NCBI RefSeq assembly: GCF_001411555.2
Contig: NC_049901.1
Span: forward strand, 34,792,838-34,856,837
Length of the DNA stretch: 64,000 bases
Direction: 5' to 3'
Origin: Juglans regia
Taxonomy: Eukaryota > Streptophyta > Magnoliopsida > Fagales > Juglandaceae
Shown: in pieces, positions 11,082 to 21,635 of the stretch
Numbering within the stretch: position 1 is the stretch's first letter
How the letters are laid out: each line of letters opens with the position of its first letter
The notes under the pieces: model-generated
Told to the model about the DNA's origin: nothing
Database searches by the model: none
What the model saw: the letters and a program-made list of their open reading frames with translations, nothing else
Translations under genes and position numbers: made by a program

Positions 11082-11088
11082 TATATAA
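11082..11088 (+). promoter_or_regulatory. TATA box of the MYB gene
   Basis: 'TATATAA' within 'gctatataagcaagc' lies about 100 bp upstream of the MYB ATG at 11184. This predicts transcription starting near 11110-11120 and a 5' UTR of roughly 70 bases. It is the best-placed TATA motif in the region. Confidence 0.6.
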
Positions 11089-11183
11089 GCAAGCACCATT
11101 GCTCACTCCCTCTAGACCATAACTACTACTACTCAAGTACAAGGCGGAAACATCATATAATCGATTGAGACGTACAGTGCCAA

Positions 11184-12445
11184 ATGGGGAGGAGCCCTTG
11201 TTGTGCTAAGGAGGGCTTAAACAAAGGTGCTTGGACATCTCAAGAAGATGATATTCTCATCGAGTACCTTAGAATCAATGGTGAAGGCAAATGGAGAAAC
11301 CTTCCCCAAAATGCAGGTACTGATCGATCATGATCTATATATATTTAAACCAAGAGAGATTCAATTCCCAACTTTAATTATTCATGTTTGTTTAATATTT
11401 TATTACTTTTAAGTAATTAGAAAGGAACGTTACAATATGCATGGACGTTTGGAGCAGGTCTGAAAAGATGTGGGAAGAGCTGCAGGCTTCGATGGTTGAA
11501 CTACCTGAGACCAGATATCAAGAGAGGTAACATAGGACCGGATGAAGAGGACCTCATCATTAGGCTCCACAAACTTCTGGGAAACAGGTTTTGAATCTCT
11601 TCTACATAGTAAAAACTCTAATGTATTTAACGATGGATGTATAAGTTAATCAGGCAGCTAAATGATCTATATGTTTCTGCGGTGTTTATAGATGGTCTCT
11701 AATTGCTGGGAGGCTTCCGGGCCGAACAGACAATGAAATAAAAAACTACTGGAACACCAACCTGGGAAAAAAAGTTCAAAACCACCAAATCAGTACTACC
11801 GTTTCGATTCCTCCTAAGCTTTCAGGGCATTCAGATGAAAACAATTTTCCGCCACCTGCAGTTTCAACGACTCCTATGCTTTCAGGTTATACCGATGAAA
11901 ACAATTTTAATCCAGTACCAACGATCAACCTGATGCCCTCCATTGACACAAGCACCTTACCATCATCACCAATATCGAAAACCTGCACGAACTCCAATGT
12001 GATCCGGACCAAAGCTTTCAGGTGCAGCTCTAAGCTTCTTCTGACCCCACAGCCAAACAAGTCATGTAAAGAAAATTTGGAGACCAACGTGATCGGGGTA
12101 GGATTAATGCCGATGGATGGTCAACATCATTCGGTAAACAAGCCCACGGAATTATCTGGTGCATTCGATGAGTTATTATCACTTGTTACTACTACTCCTA
12201 CTCCTACAGGATCATCAGGAGATCATAATAATAATCAGTCGTCGGATTTGCTGATGAATTTCAACGTGGGGCATATTTGCTTATCGGATCTTCTCAACTC
12301 AGACTTCTCAGGTGTTTGTGATTTCAATTATAGTGACGATAACATGAGTAATGATTTATCTCCAGTTTCTGCAGACCAACCACCTCTAACGCAGTACTCT
12401 TTCTCATCACTTCTTAATTCTGGTGCGGAATGGTTTGAAGAATAA
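11184..12445 (+). CDS. R2R3-MYB transcription factor, TT2-like (338 aa, 3 exons)
   Basis: A nuclear DNA-binding regulator. The exons are 11184-11316 (133 nt), 11458-11587 (130 nt) and 11692-12445, with GT-AG introns at the standard R2R3 positions and the classic 130-nt second exon. The protein begins '[18 protein letters not shown]'. R2 covers about residues 13-64 (Trp17, Trp37, Trp57) and R3 about 65-115 (Ile70, Trp89, Trp108). Residues 76-95 match the bHLH-partner motif [DE]Lx2[RK]x3Lx6Lx3R exactly. The C-terminus has '[12 protein letters not shown]' at 191-202, like the motif of subgroup-5/TT2 proanthocyanidin regulators. The last third is Ser/Asp-rich and probably activating. '[10 protein letters not shown]' near 133 recurs as '[10 protein letters not shown]' at 151. 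No stop or frameshift is visible. Family and intron structure are certain; the pathway role is inferred. Confidence 0.93.
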
Positions 12446-12993
12446 TATGACTTGCTAGTACTCAAAGTATGCATGTCTAGGCAGAGCTAGAATGAATAAT
12501 TCAGTCCAAATGTACTTGAAACGAATAAATAGTACTACTGGCTGTCATGTAAGATTTTGTGTGACATTGTTTTGGTTCCCAGCCGGCTCTGTGTTATTAC
12601 ATAACAACAATGTAAGATTTCCAATCGATTTTTGTACGGTGATCGTGTTATATATTTTCGGCAGCTTGTTATTCACATGCTTTTATTTTACTTGCCATTT
12701 TTGACATGCAAATGACTTGACTTTTTTTTATTTTTTTTATCTAAAATGAACTGCTCGCATATATATAACTTATGATGATTTCTAGTGATTTTCATAAGAA
12801 TAATGTTCGATAATTACGTTTTATATATATGACAACAGTAACAACAGTATATTTTATATGATCTCAACGTATATATAACAACAGTATATTATATATGATC
12901 TCATTTTCAAACCCTCGTATATATATATACACATCTATTGAGTGAAAAAAAAAAGATAAAATATAAAAGACTCACATTAGTAGATATATATGT
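12446..12993. other. MYB 3' flank
   Basis: Probably the MYB 3' UTR followed by AT-rich spacer; possible polyadenylation signals are 'aataaat' near 12523 and AT-rich stretches beyond it. Between 12825 and 12905 a unit of about 35 bp ('acaacagtatatt..tatatgatctca') is repeated twice. No gene is seen. Confidence 0.5.
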
Positions 12994-13620
12994 CACTACA
13001 ACATAATGTGTCTATTGTGACAGAGGAAACTGTCACAAAAAAATGGCAAGCCGTCACTAAAAATATTTGGTGGACCGTCACCTAAAGTGCGTCACAGAAA
13101 ACATTTGGTGACGGTTTACTGTTCAACCGTCACAAAAAATATTTTTAGTGATGGTTGGAAGTGTTCCGTTCGGTACAACGTTCAAACGTTCTTTTTTTGT
13201 GACGGTTGAGAACTGTCACAGAAAGTCACGTTTGGACGTAAAATTAAATGTTCGGACGTTAACCCGACCGATTGGCATTCGAATGAGAGAATTTGACGTT
13301 CGTTGATTATCGTCCGAACGTTAACTACAATAAACGTTCGAATATTTGTTCGAACGTAAACATAAATGTTCAAACGTAATGCGTTTAAAGATCGGACGTT
13401 ATTTCGAATGTAAACGAAGGAGCGTTCGAATGCAAGTTCTTTGTTCGAACGTTAATCGCTTTATCGTTCGAACGGTTTGTTCGTTTTAGTGTGAGGACGT
13501 TCAAACGTAGAGTTTGACATTCGAACGATCCAATTTATGCATTTACGTTCGAACGTTTGTTCGAATGTGAACCAACGTTCGAACGATTTTTATTTACATT
13601 CGAACGTACAGATCAGAAAT
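12994..13620. repeat. CACTA terminus and subterminal motif field
   Basis: From the terminus inward, 12994-13165 holds hairpin-forming 'gtgacag/ctgtcac' and 'ccgtcac/gtgacgg' motifs. From about 13165 to 13607 'GTTCGAACG' and close variants are packed in both orientations. I count five exact copies (near 13346, 13441, 13463, 13545 and 13573) and more than ten one- or two-base variants such as 'gttcaaacg', 'gttcggacg' and 'attcgaacg'. The core TTCGAA is palindromic. In En/Spm, TNPA binds repeated subterminal motifs; these are the likely equivalents. Confidence 0.8.
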
Positions 13621-13748
13621 ACTAATTTCATAAAATTTAAAAACATAATATCAATTGTATCATATTACATACCATCAATTAACAAGTAACAATGTCTTAT
13701 AAAAACACAAAATTAGATATTAAAACTAGCCAGAAATACTGATAAAAT

Positions 13749-15427
13749 TTATTTCTTCTTTTTCCCTCGCCCACCGCGATTCTGTTGCAACGACATAACA
13801 TGCTCCATTTGCACCATCATCTCCCGTTGCACTTGCTCTTGCACTTCACTGCGTATTCTTTCCTCCTGGTCTCTCTGTTGGTCTTGCAAACGCGTTTCTA
13901 AATGAGACTGTCGTTTTAAGAGAGACTCTAACTCTTGCTGTCTCAATCTCATATACTCATTCTCACGCCGTTCAGCTTTTAAATCTGCCGTAAGATTATT
14001 AATTTGTAAAGCCAATGCTGTTGAGGAGGATGAACATCTATGCTTGATAGATCGTCACAAACCTCTTGTCATACTAGACTGCGGCCCGAGCACTTGCGTG
14101 AATATGTCTATGTCACTAGGAGAGGATTCCTTAGAAGCCGATTGCATCTCAATCATTTTTCCCTGCAATTTAAAAGGTAATGATCGTAAATAATTAGTAA
14201 CGTATTAAAAAAATAGAAATAAGAAATAAACTATTCAAATGTTATATAAATAATTTATTTAACAAAATTAACATTGCTTACATAATTATCTGCAGCGACA
14301 GGATCCATCAACTCACTATGCCCATTAGTGTGAGCAGCAACATAGACATGAATGAGGGAAAAGTTTTCAGGATCATCACGTTTCTAACAGAGCGACATTA
14401 GCAATTTTAAAAAGATAATTTTAGTACTTAAATAAAAGAATATCAGGAAAATAAATGAATTCTATAATTTTTTAATTACCATTTTTTCAGCAAGACGGTG
14501 GAATGACCATGAACCGGCATGATGGTGGACAGTCAGAACGGATCTATTCTGTGCATTTGTAGAACTCAAGTGCTACAAAATATATTAAGAATGTTAAGTG
14601 TAATATGTATCCATATAATATATAGAACGAATATGAATGTAAATAATTAAAATATATAAATGTAAAATATCTGATAATCTGGAGATGCGAAAAGATCACA
14701 ACACTTTCTCCAATCATCTAACTTCATCTGCTGAAAAGGAGACTGCGCAGCCTCTTCCAACGTCTCAAACTTCTTGAAGTGGTCATGACATCGTCCTTTG
14801 TGACGACGGAATAGTGTAGCCATCAACTCATTCACGGTTCTCAAATCCTCGCTACGGCCAAAGTCGAGGTCGAATTCATCCTAACAAGGGAATCAGGTCA
14901 AAAATATAATATATTAATCTAGGTAAAAAAAATGTACTGAAAAGTAAACTTACCAGCACACGATTTTGAATGTGCTCCTTAATCTCATTTGGAATATCTC
15001 GCCATGAGCGCACATAAAATGGAGCATAAGCTTAAACTACTGTGCCAATATAGGAGAAAAGCGCTGCTACACTATCATCCACTCCTCCAGTGGAATTATC
15101 AGGAATTGTGATCTTCAGTTTTTCGTGCCTTCTATTTTTTTCAAAAGAGATTCCACGTGTATAGCCACGACCGCGACGTGCAAATGCATCAACTACATGA
15201 TAAAAGATAGTATAATTCTAATTATATAGTTATTGAGACAAAAGTATTAAGTATATATATAATTATCAACGGCAATATTTCCTTACTGGTAGGTGTCGAC
15301 TAGATGTTGTTCTCTTCTGTGTTAGCTTGATCTTCAGGAACGGATTCCTCGAGTGGGGAGTCCTCAATGGATTCAGGACTTGGACTTGGCGGAAGCACAT
15401 TTCTTCGTTGTCATTTTGGCGGCATTC
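13749..15427 (-). pseudogene. TNPA-like (Transposase_24 / Ptta) gene of CACTA fragment A
   Basis: Exons can be followed on the minus strand: 15427-15297 (Pro/Ser/Glu-rich N-terminus), 15190-14954 ('GRGYTRGISFEKNRR'), 14882-14675 ('ELMATLFRRHKGRCHDHFKK' to 'CCDLFASPDYQ'), about 14574-14480 ('NRSVLTVHHHAGSWSFHRL'), about 14387-14290 ('HVYVAAHTNGHSELMDP') and 14164-13749, ending in a coiled coil rich in Gln/Glu/Arg and a basic GRGKKKK tail. Several GT donors remain (14953, 14479, 14289). This is the plant En/Spm TNPA-type DNA-binding family. Stops occur in the first exon (TGA and TAG), in exon 2 near 15033 and in the last exon near 14055, so it is not functional as read. Confidence 0.78.
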
Positions 15428-15536
15428 TTGAAAATAATTAATTATATCAAAGTAATTAATTAGAAAAAATTATGAAAATTCAAGATATTTTATAGTCACC
15501 TATATGAATAAAATATTTAGAACTTTTATTCTTCAT

Positions 15537-15999
15537 CTTCAGATGAATTTTTCATGCTTGTTTCAGAATCTCCATCAATAACATCTTCATCATCATCATG
15601 CACCTATTCTTCATTGTCCTTATCCACCTCCTGCCCGGATTCTGATTCGTCTTCATCTTCTGACTCTTCTTCTTCTTCTTCCTACTCAATTACTTGAATT
15701 GAATGATCATTTAATACAGACGGGTCGAGAAGGACGGGTGAGACATCATCTCTACACAAGGGGAGCAACTCGAGTGCACTGAGGTCAACAAACAAGTTAA
15801 TAACCTCTCTATCTTCATCTCCACTATTCTCATAATCTGCACTTGTTCCTGCTTCATATATATTTCGATGAACAAATTTTTGTACGACTCGCCAAGTTAT
15901 CTCTCCACTATCTTCATCAGCACTTTTCATTGGATCAATCAAGTAATAGACTTGGGTAGCTTGATAAGACAATACGAATGGATCATCTTGGTAAATCAA
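15537..15999 (-). pseudogene. TNPD/tnp2 C-terminal end (DUF4216-type), fragment A
   Basis: The translation carries 'DDPFVLSYQATQVYYLIDP' followed by 'WRVVQKFVHRNIYEAG', the hallmark of the C-terminal (DUF4216) region of plant CACTA TNPD transposases. It is followed by an acidic Glu/Asp/Ser tail. A TAG at about 15682 cuts the frame just before the acidic tail; the sister fragment at 45230-45703 has Glu there and stays open. The preceding intron, with (TA)-rich sequence, is at 16000-16171. The N-terminal catalytic part is missing. Confidence 0.82.
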
Positions 16000-16387
16000 T
16001 AATATATATTAAATTGTTACTTATTAAATTCTGCATTATATACTAACTTATAATATAGTATATATACTACATTTTATATATCTATAACTATACTACATTA
16101 TATAGTATGATAACATAATACTTTGAATGAGAACATAATAATATAGTATATAAACTATACCATATATATATATATATATTTTATTAAAGAGTTAGAGTCA
16201 CCTGTCCAAGAGTGACCCCTCCCCAATTTTATTAATAGCCCTCATTTGTGGCGGAGGAAAACCGTGGTTACAAAAAACAAGCATCTGGGGTACATCCAAA
16301 AAACCCAACATACCAAAAAACAACCAACAACCATAAAAAATAATTCAACAAGAAAACGACAAAACCACAAGAAAAAACAAACCAAAA

Positions 16388-19300
16388 CTAAGAAATACGA
16401 AACGAAGGAGTCCCGGAATAGTCCATGCGAATAAGGCCACGCAACATGCGGGGAGTCTCCATCAAATGGGAGAAAGCTGAATCGTTACCAGAAGCTCCAT
16501 TTTTGGCTAACCAATCTGCAACTTTATTTCCGTCTCGAAAAATATGGTGAATAGAGCAAGTCATAGAATTCATGATATCAAGAACTTCTTCCCAAAAGTC
16601 CTCCAAATACCAAACCCCACATCTTTTACTACGCCACCAAGAAATAACAGTCATAGAATCAAGTTCAATTTCAACATGATTGAGAGCTAAAGACCTACAA
16701 ACCTGGAGTCCATGTAGGAGAGCTAGACGCTCAGCTTGGTTATTAGAACCTGTGCCAGTAAAAGCAGAGAAAGCATGAATTAATTTACCATGATCGTTTC
16801 GAATAATCCCACCTATGCTAGAAGCTCCTGGATTGCCCAAACTACTGCCATCTGTATTCAATTTAACCCAACCCTCCGAAGGCCTTTGCCATTTAATAAT
16901 CTTGTAACTCCGAGCAGGAGGGAAACTAGGTTGAACCTGCAAACTCTCAAGTACCTGCAAATCAAAACCAGAGATGTGAGAGCTAGTATGTATATCACGG
17001 CAAATAGTACTAATCCACCTACGGACAGAATGAATGATGTTAGCGGCCGTTTCAAATTGACCCTCCATACGCGCCAGACAACGCCTTCGCCAGAGACGCC
17101 AAGTAATAACCACCGGGAGAATTCCCACTATAATGCCCATTTGAAATGCTAATTTCGCACGACGAAACCAAGTTTGCACCGTATCTTTCCAATTACGACC
17201 ATTGACTATACCAAGATTAGCCCCAAAATGATGCCAAACATTGCTAGCTATATCACCTGCAAACAAAGCCAAGCCACCTTCATCCACGGGACGACAGATA
17301 GAATTCCAGGCCACCCATTTTTTTTTTCTTTTACCATTAAACTCGCCCCAGAAAAAGGTACTCATCATACGATGAAGAGTATTGATAGTGGCTTGCGGAA
17401 CCTGAAGAATAGCAAAAAGATGAAGTGCCATGCTGGAGAGAACATGTCTCAATAAAATAAGTCTACCACCAGCTGAAAGAATTTTCATTTTCCAGCCAGA
17501 GATTTTCTTTTGGACTTTAGCCACCATATCTTCCAAATACACCTGTTTAAGACGGCCCAAAATAATAGGCACACCAAGATAGTTGAAAGGGAAAGATCCT
17601 TATGAAAATCCACTCATTCTTAATAAAAGACTCTTACGAGAAGAAGTGATTTTATTAGAACAATAAATGGCAGATTTAGAATGATTAATGCATTGGCCCG
17701 ACCAACTAGCATATTTATTAAGCACATCCAAAATTTCCTTGATGGCTTTGGAACTACCATTAGAAAAAAGCATCACATCATCAGCATACATGAGATGAGA
17801 GATAATAGGCGTACCTCGGGCTTGAGAGAATTGACCAAATTTCCTAGTCTCCACACTTTTCTTAATGAGACGAGATAGAATTTCTTGGAGAATAATAAAT
17901 AAGTAGGGAGATAGGGGATCGCCCTGTCGTAAGCCACGACCTCCTTGAAAAAAGCCTTTAGTAGTACCATTCATCATAATAGAAAACCAAGGAGTCGAAA
18001 TACAAGTGCTGATGAGATCACAGAAGATGGAGGAGAATCCAAAACAGCGAAGAACCTCTATAAGAAAAGACCAATCCACTCGATCATAGGCCTTGGCCAT
18101 ATCCAGCTTAATCATGATATTACCACCATGAGTCTTCTTGTTAATAGTATGGACCATTTCTTGAGTAATACTAATATTTTCAAAAATACTTCTTCCCGGA
18201 ATGAAGGCGCCTTGTTCCCAAGAAATTATACGATCTAGTAAACCTGTCAAGCGATTAACAATAATCTTGGAACATATTTTATAAAAAACCGAACATAGAC
18301 TGATAGGCCTGAATTTATCAAACCCAGAAGGATTATCAACCTTTGGAATAAGAACCAGAAAAGAGGCCGTAAAAAATCTTGGGAGCTGTTTAGAAACAAA
18401 GAATTCAGATATGGCTTCCAAGACATCTTCTTTCACAATCTCCCAACAACTTTTGTAGAAACCCGAACCAAAACCATCAGGACCCGGAGCACTATTAGAC
18501 GGGATAGAAGAAAGAGCTGAGAAAACCTCATTCAATGTAGGAACAGAGCACAGAATATTGCTATCAGCGTCTGAAATAACAGGAGAAATAAGAGAAGACA
18601 GATTTGGAAGAGATCTGTTCGGCATACCCTTCAGAAAATTAGAAAAAAAATCCACTGCCCCTTGATGAAGGCTCTCCGGCGAGTTAAAGACCATCCCATT
18701 CGAACATCTCATTTCCATCACTCTTTTACGCCGTTTATTGGCAAGGCACGCATGAAAAAACTTCGTGTTCCGATCTCCTTCCATTTGCCATTTTATTTTA
18801 GACATCTGTCCCAATCTGGTATCTTCACGTCAAAGCCAAATATCTAATTCCGCAGCCGAGATAAGGAGGTCCCTTTCCGTAGCTTCATCCCAGTTTATAT
18901 GAAGTTTATGATCAAGCTCTTCAATGTATCTTTCAAGCGCATTAATATGCATGGTGGTATGACCAAAAATATGTTTGTTCCATTCCCGCAAAGCCACCTT
19001 AGTCTTTTTCAATTTCATAGCCAATTTAGTAAGACCCTGGCCAACGACAGTCTCAGACCACACCTGGCGAATACAATATAAAAACTGCGGGTGGTCCACC
19101 CACATTTGTTGGAAACGGAAAGGCGAGGGGCCATAAGAGAAAGGATCCATCTTGAATTCAATAACCATAGGAGAGTGATTAGATGTTGTGTGCGGAAGAT
19201 AGGAGCAAATAGCATTCGGGAAAGAAGAGAACAAAGGAACATCCATGAATACCCGATCTAATTTTGCCCAAGATCGAGCAAGGCCAGACTGCCCATTACA

Positions 19301-19831
19301 CCAGGAATAATTTTTACCTTTTGATCTCATTTCAACCAAGCCACCCTGATGGATCCAATTGTTGAAGTCCTCCATAGCGGCATTCGGACGGGGACAACCA
19401 CCCTTTCTCTCGGAATTATTACGGATGATATTAAAATCACCAGCAATTAAGCAAGGTTCCGAACCCAGAGAGTGAGAACTGAGATCTTCCCACAAAACTT
19501 TCCTCTCATACATGCTGCACTTAGCATAAACAATATTGCACAAGAATTGATAAGAACCCGTACTAACACGAAGAGAAATAAACTGCTGTCTTATCCTTAC
19601 CATCTGAACATCAAGGACATTATCCCAAAAAATCCAAATTTTACCCCCAGCATCAACATTAGAGATAAAAGAATCAAAATGAAGAGAATTCATCAACCGA
19701 AGAGCTTTGTTTTGATTTTGGAATGGCTCCAAAATGGCAATAATCTTAGGCTTGAACTTAAAAACCAAACTTTTAAACGACGACTAGAAGTGCCAATGCC
19801 GCGAACATTCCAAACAATTATGGATTCACTC
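16388..19831 (-). pseudogene. LINE A ORF2 (AP-endonuclease, RT, RNase H), broken
   Basis: It starts near 19831 with an endonuclease ('SIIVWNVRGIGTSS'). A frameshift at about 19772 is followed by 'KPKIIAILEP', 'GDFNIIRNNSERKGG' and 'SNHSPMVIEF'. A TGA at about 18828 separates this from the RT (18814-17600: 'PGPDGFGSGFYKSCW', 'RPISLCSVFYKICSK', 'RQGDPLSPYLF', catalytic 'MYADDVMLF'). A TAA near 17598 precedes the last part (17572-16388), which ends in RNase H ('LNTDGSSLGNPG', 'AERLALLHGL', 'ELDSMTVI', 'DGNKVADWLA'). Compared with LINE B, roughly 240 residues between the RT and RNase H, including the zf-RVT cysteine block, are missing in frame after 'RPVDEGGL'. It cannot work unaided. Confidence 0.92.
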
Positions 19832-19907
19832 ATAAAGGCAAATTAGAGGAACGGGTAAGGACCCGTAGGGAACTTCGCACTTTCTCAAATTTCTTTCTCT
19901 GATATTT

Positions 19908-21055
19908 TTATTTATTTATTTTGCCTTCATTATCAGAATAATAATCTTTGTCCTGAGATAATGTTTGCGGGTACATCTCAGGGTCGGGTTCAGACAACAC
20001 AAAATCTTCAATCAAATTTTCCTGGCTTTTGTTCAAACTAACATCAACCAAACAGGGGTCTTCTTCAGGAATATCTTCCTTCAGAAACAGATTATTTGGT
20101 TCTTGGGAACTAAAAGAATTTAGAGTGTTACCTGCTTCCGCATTGGTCGCAAACTCACCCCTGTCCGTAAGCTCCTTGGGCACGAACTCTCCATCTGCTT
20201 TATCAACAAGATTTTCTGTTACGGTAAGCTTAATCCCCTGAACAGAGGACGTGAATTTCACCGTATCCTGCTCTTCAGCAATCTCACCCTCTTCTTTCTC
20301 ATGAAGTGCCGGTTTTGATGTCTCACCATTCTGCACATTCCCATAATTATTTTCACCCGTAATTACTTCTTCTTTCTTACGGTCACAAAATTTCTCTCCA
20401 TTCATATTTTTCCCCGCACGACATGTCTTGACATTGTGACCTTGCACTCTGCACTTTCCACAATACGCCGGTAATGTTTCATAAAGAATTTCCTGCTTTC
20501 GGCTCGTTGACAGTCCAGGAGTGCCTATCCAGAAATAGGGAATGGGTTCTTTGGCCACATCCATCTCCAAACAGATCCTAGCCCCGTCCGTCCGAGTCGC
20601 GCAACGAGTAGGATTATCCCTACGTATAAATCGTCCAATGGTTGCAGAGAAAATTCGTAAAAAGGACTCTTGATAGAAGTTTGGCGGCAACCCACGGAGT
20701 AAGATCCACACCGGGACGTTGGATGGTTCATGCTCACGGGACAGGGCTTTCACGAAGTCAGCCTCCGTGTTCATCCTAACAAAGACATTGCGGGGAAGTT
20801 TCATGGAAGAGACCACCGAAGTAGAGGACAGACCCCACCGGTTGAGAATAAAAGCACGGATGGCATCCAGGGACGGTCTTTGTCGAAGGAACTTAAGAAC
20901 TATGGAGAAGCGGAATGGTTCAGCCGAACGGTTTATTTCTTCTTTCGAAAACTGGAAAAAGATTTCTCCATCCATGACTTTTGGTACACGATGAATAACA
21001 TGAATCTCAGGCAGGGGCTGTGGGGTCGCAGCAGCCATTTCGGCAAAGGACTGAC
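19908..21055 (-). pseudogene. LINE A ORF1 (DUF4283 plus zinc knuckle), 5'-truncated
   Basis: An open frame of about 380 residues encodes an RNA-binding chaperone-type ORF1 protein. It has a DUF4283 domain ('RSAEPFRFSIVLKFLRQRPS', 'RNVFVRMNTEADF'), then 'GARICLEMDV', a CCHC-type knuckle 'CGKCRVQGHNVKTC' near 20462-20421, and an acidic C-terminus. LINE B ORF1 has extra sequence near residues 115-130 ('INGIFYRAFRWSPEF') that is absent here. The apparent start at 21080 lies in LINE-P sequence beyond the junction, so the native start is lost. The frame is otherwise open. Confidence 0.85.
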
Positions 21056-21060
21056 GAACA

Positions 21061-21635
21061 GAAGCCAGGGTGTAAGTCAATCCTCTGACTAGAAAAAGGC
21101 TATATTTGGACAGGAGGATGCTAGGTGCTTAGAACCTGGTGGCCCTCAGGAGATCCAGGGTCTCCACGTGGGGGAGGATTTTGCAGCTAACCTAATGTCA
21201 GGGACATATAGCCCTCATGACCCTACGAGGGGTAGAGGGCTTGAAAGGGGTACGAAGGAAAGTTCCAATAATGGCAGCATGGTTGCACCCACTATTGGTG
21301 TATGTTTTTCTATTCAACATGATGATAGAAGGATGGCCCTGGATAAACTACCTGGTGAAGATATTATCATGCCAATGGCAAAGGTTGAGGGTTTGAGGAC
21401 TTTGAGGAAATGGAAAAGGAAGGCCCGAGAGTGTGAGACTAATACAAAAGGCAAAAGTAAGTCAAAACTAGTTGACAGCTCAAAATACAATGCAAGGAAT
21501 ATGTATGCGAGGGGGTGTAAAAGGAGCTCAACTTTACAGGAGGCTAGTTCAAAAAAGACAAAGAGAAGCCACAATACCACAGATATTCCCATGGTTAAGG
21601 CAGAGGCTGGCTTCCAGCCCTGCCATGACCAATGA
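21061..21635 (+). pseudogene. LINE-P ORF1 C-terminal part, copy 2
   Basis: Only the low-complexity C-terminal part of ORF1 remains, after the junction with LINE A. The frame 21168-21635 encodes a basic, Lys/Arg-rich segment ('LRTLRKWKRKARECETNTKG'). Its stop TGA overlaps the ORF2 ATG as ATGA at 21632-21635, consistent with termination-reinitiation of ORF2. The zinc-knuckle part is missing here but present in copy 3. Confidence 0.72.

Larger units (their letters stand above)
12994..16171 (-). mobile_element. CACTA (En/Spm) transposon fragment A
   Basis: The outer end 'CACTACAACATAATG' starts at 12994. Inside it lie a subterminal motif field, a TNPA-like gene and the 3' end of a TNPD/tnp2 transposase gene, all reading on the minus strand, which is the normal En/Spm order from the 3' end. 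The 5' half of TNPD and the opposite terminus are absent; the fragment ends in a (TA)n stretch at about 16171 against LINE A. It is non-autonomous as it stands. Confidence 0.85.
16172..21060 (-). mobile_element. LINE A, minus-strand L1-type retrotransposon
   Basis: ORF1 (21055-19908) and ORF2 (about 19831-16388) lie in LINE order. The 3' UTR (16388-16180) closely matches that of LINE B, including 'gagtgacccctcccc' near 16210 and a TTTATTA-rich end. The 3' end sits on a (TA)n tract of CACTA fragment A. The 5' end is truncated a few codons into ORF1 and abuts LINE-P of block copy 2 at about 21060. No target-site duplication can be shown because the right flank is not CACTA sequence. Confidence 0.85.

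Noticed and set aside
16388..21080. Long plus-strand frames opposite LINE A and LINE B
   Set aside because: They are antisense shadows of ORF1 and ORF2, whose minus-strand translations carry the conserved motifs.
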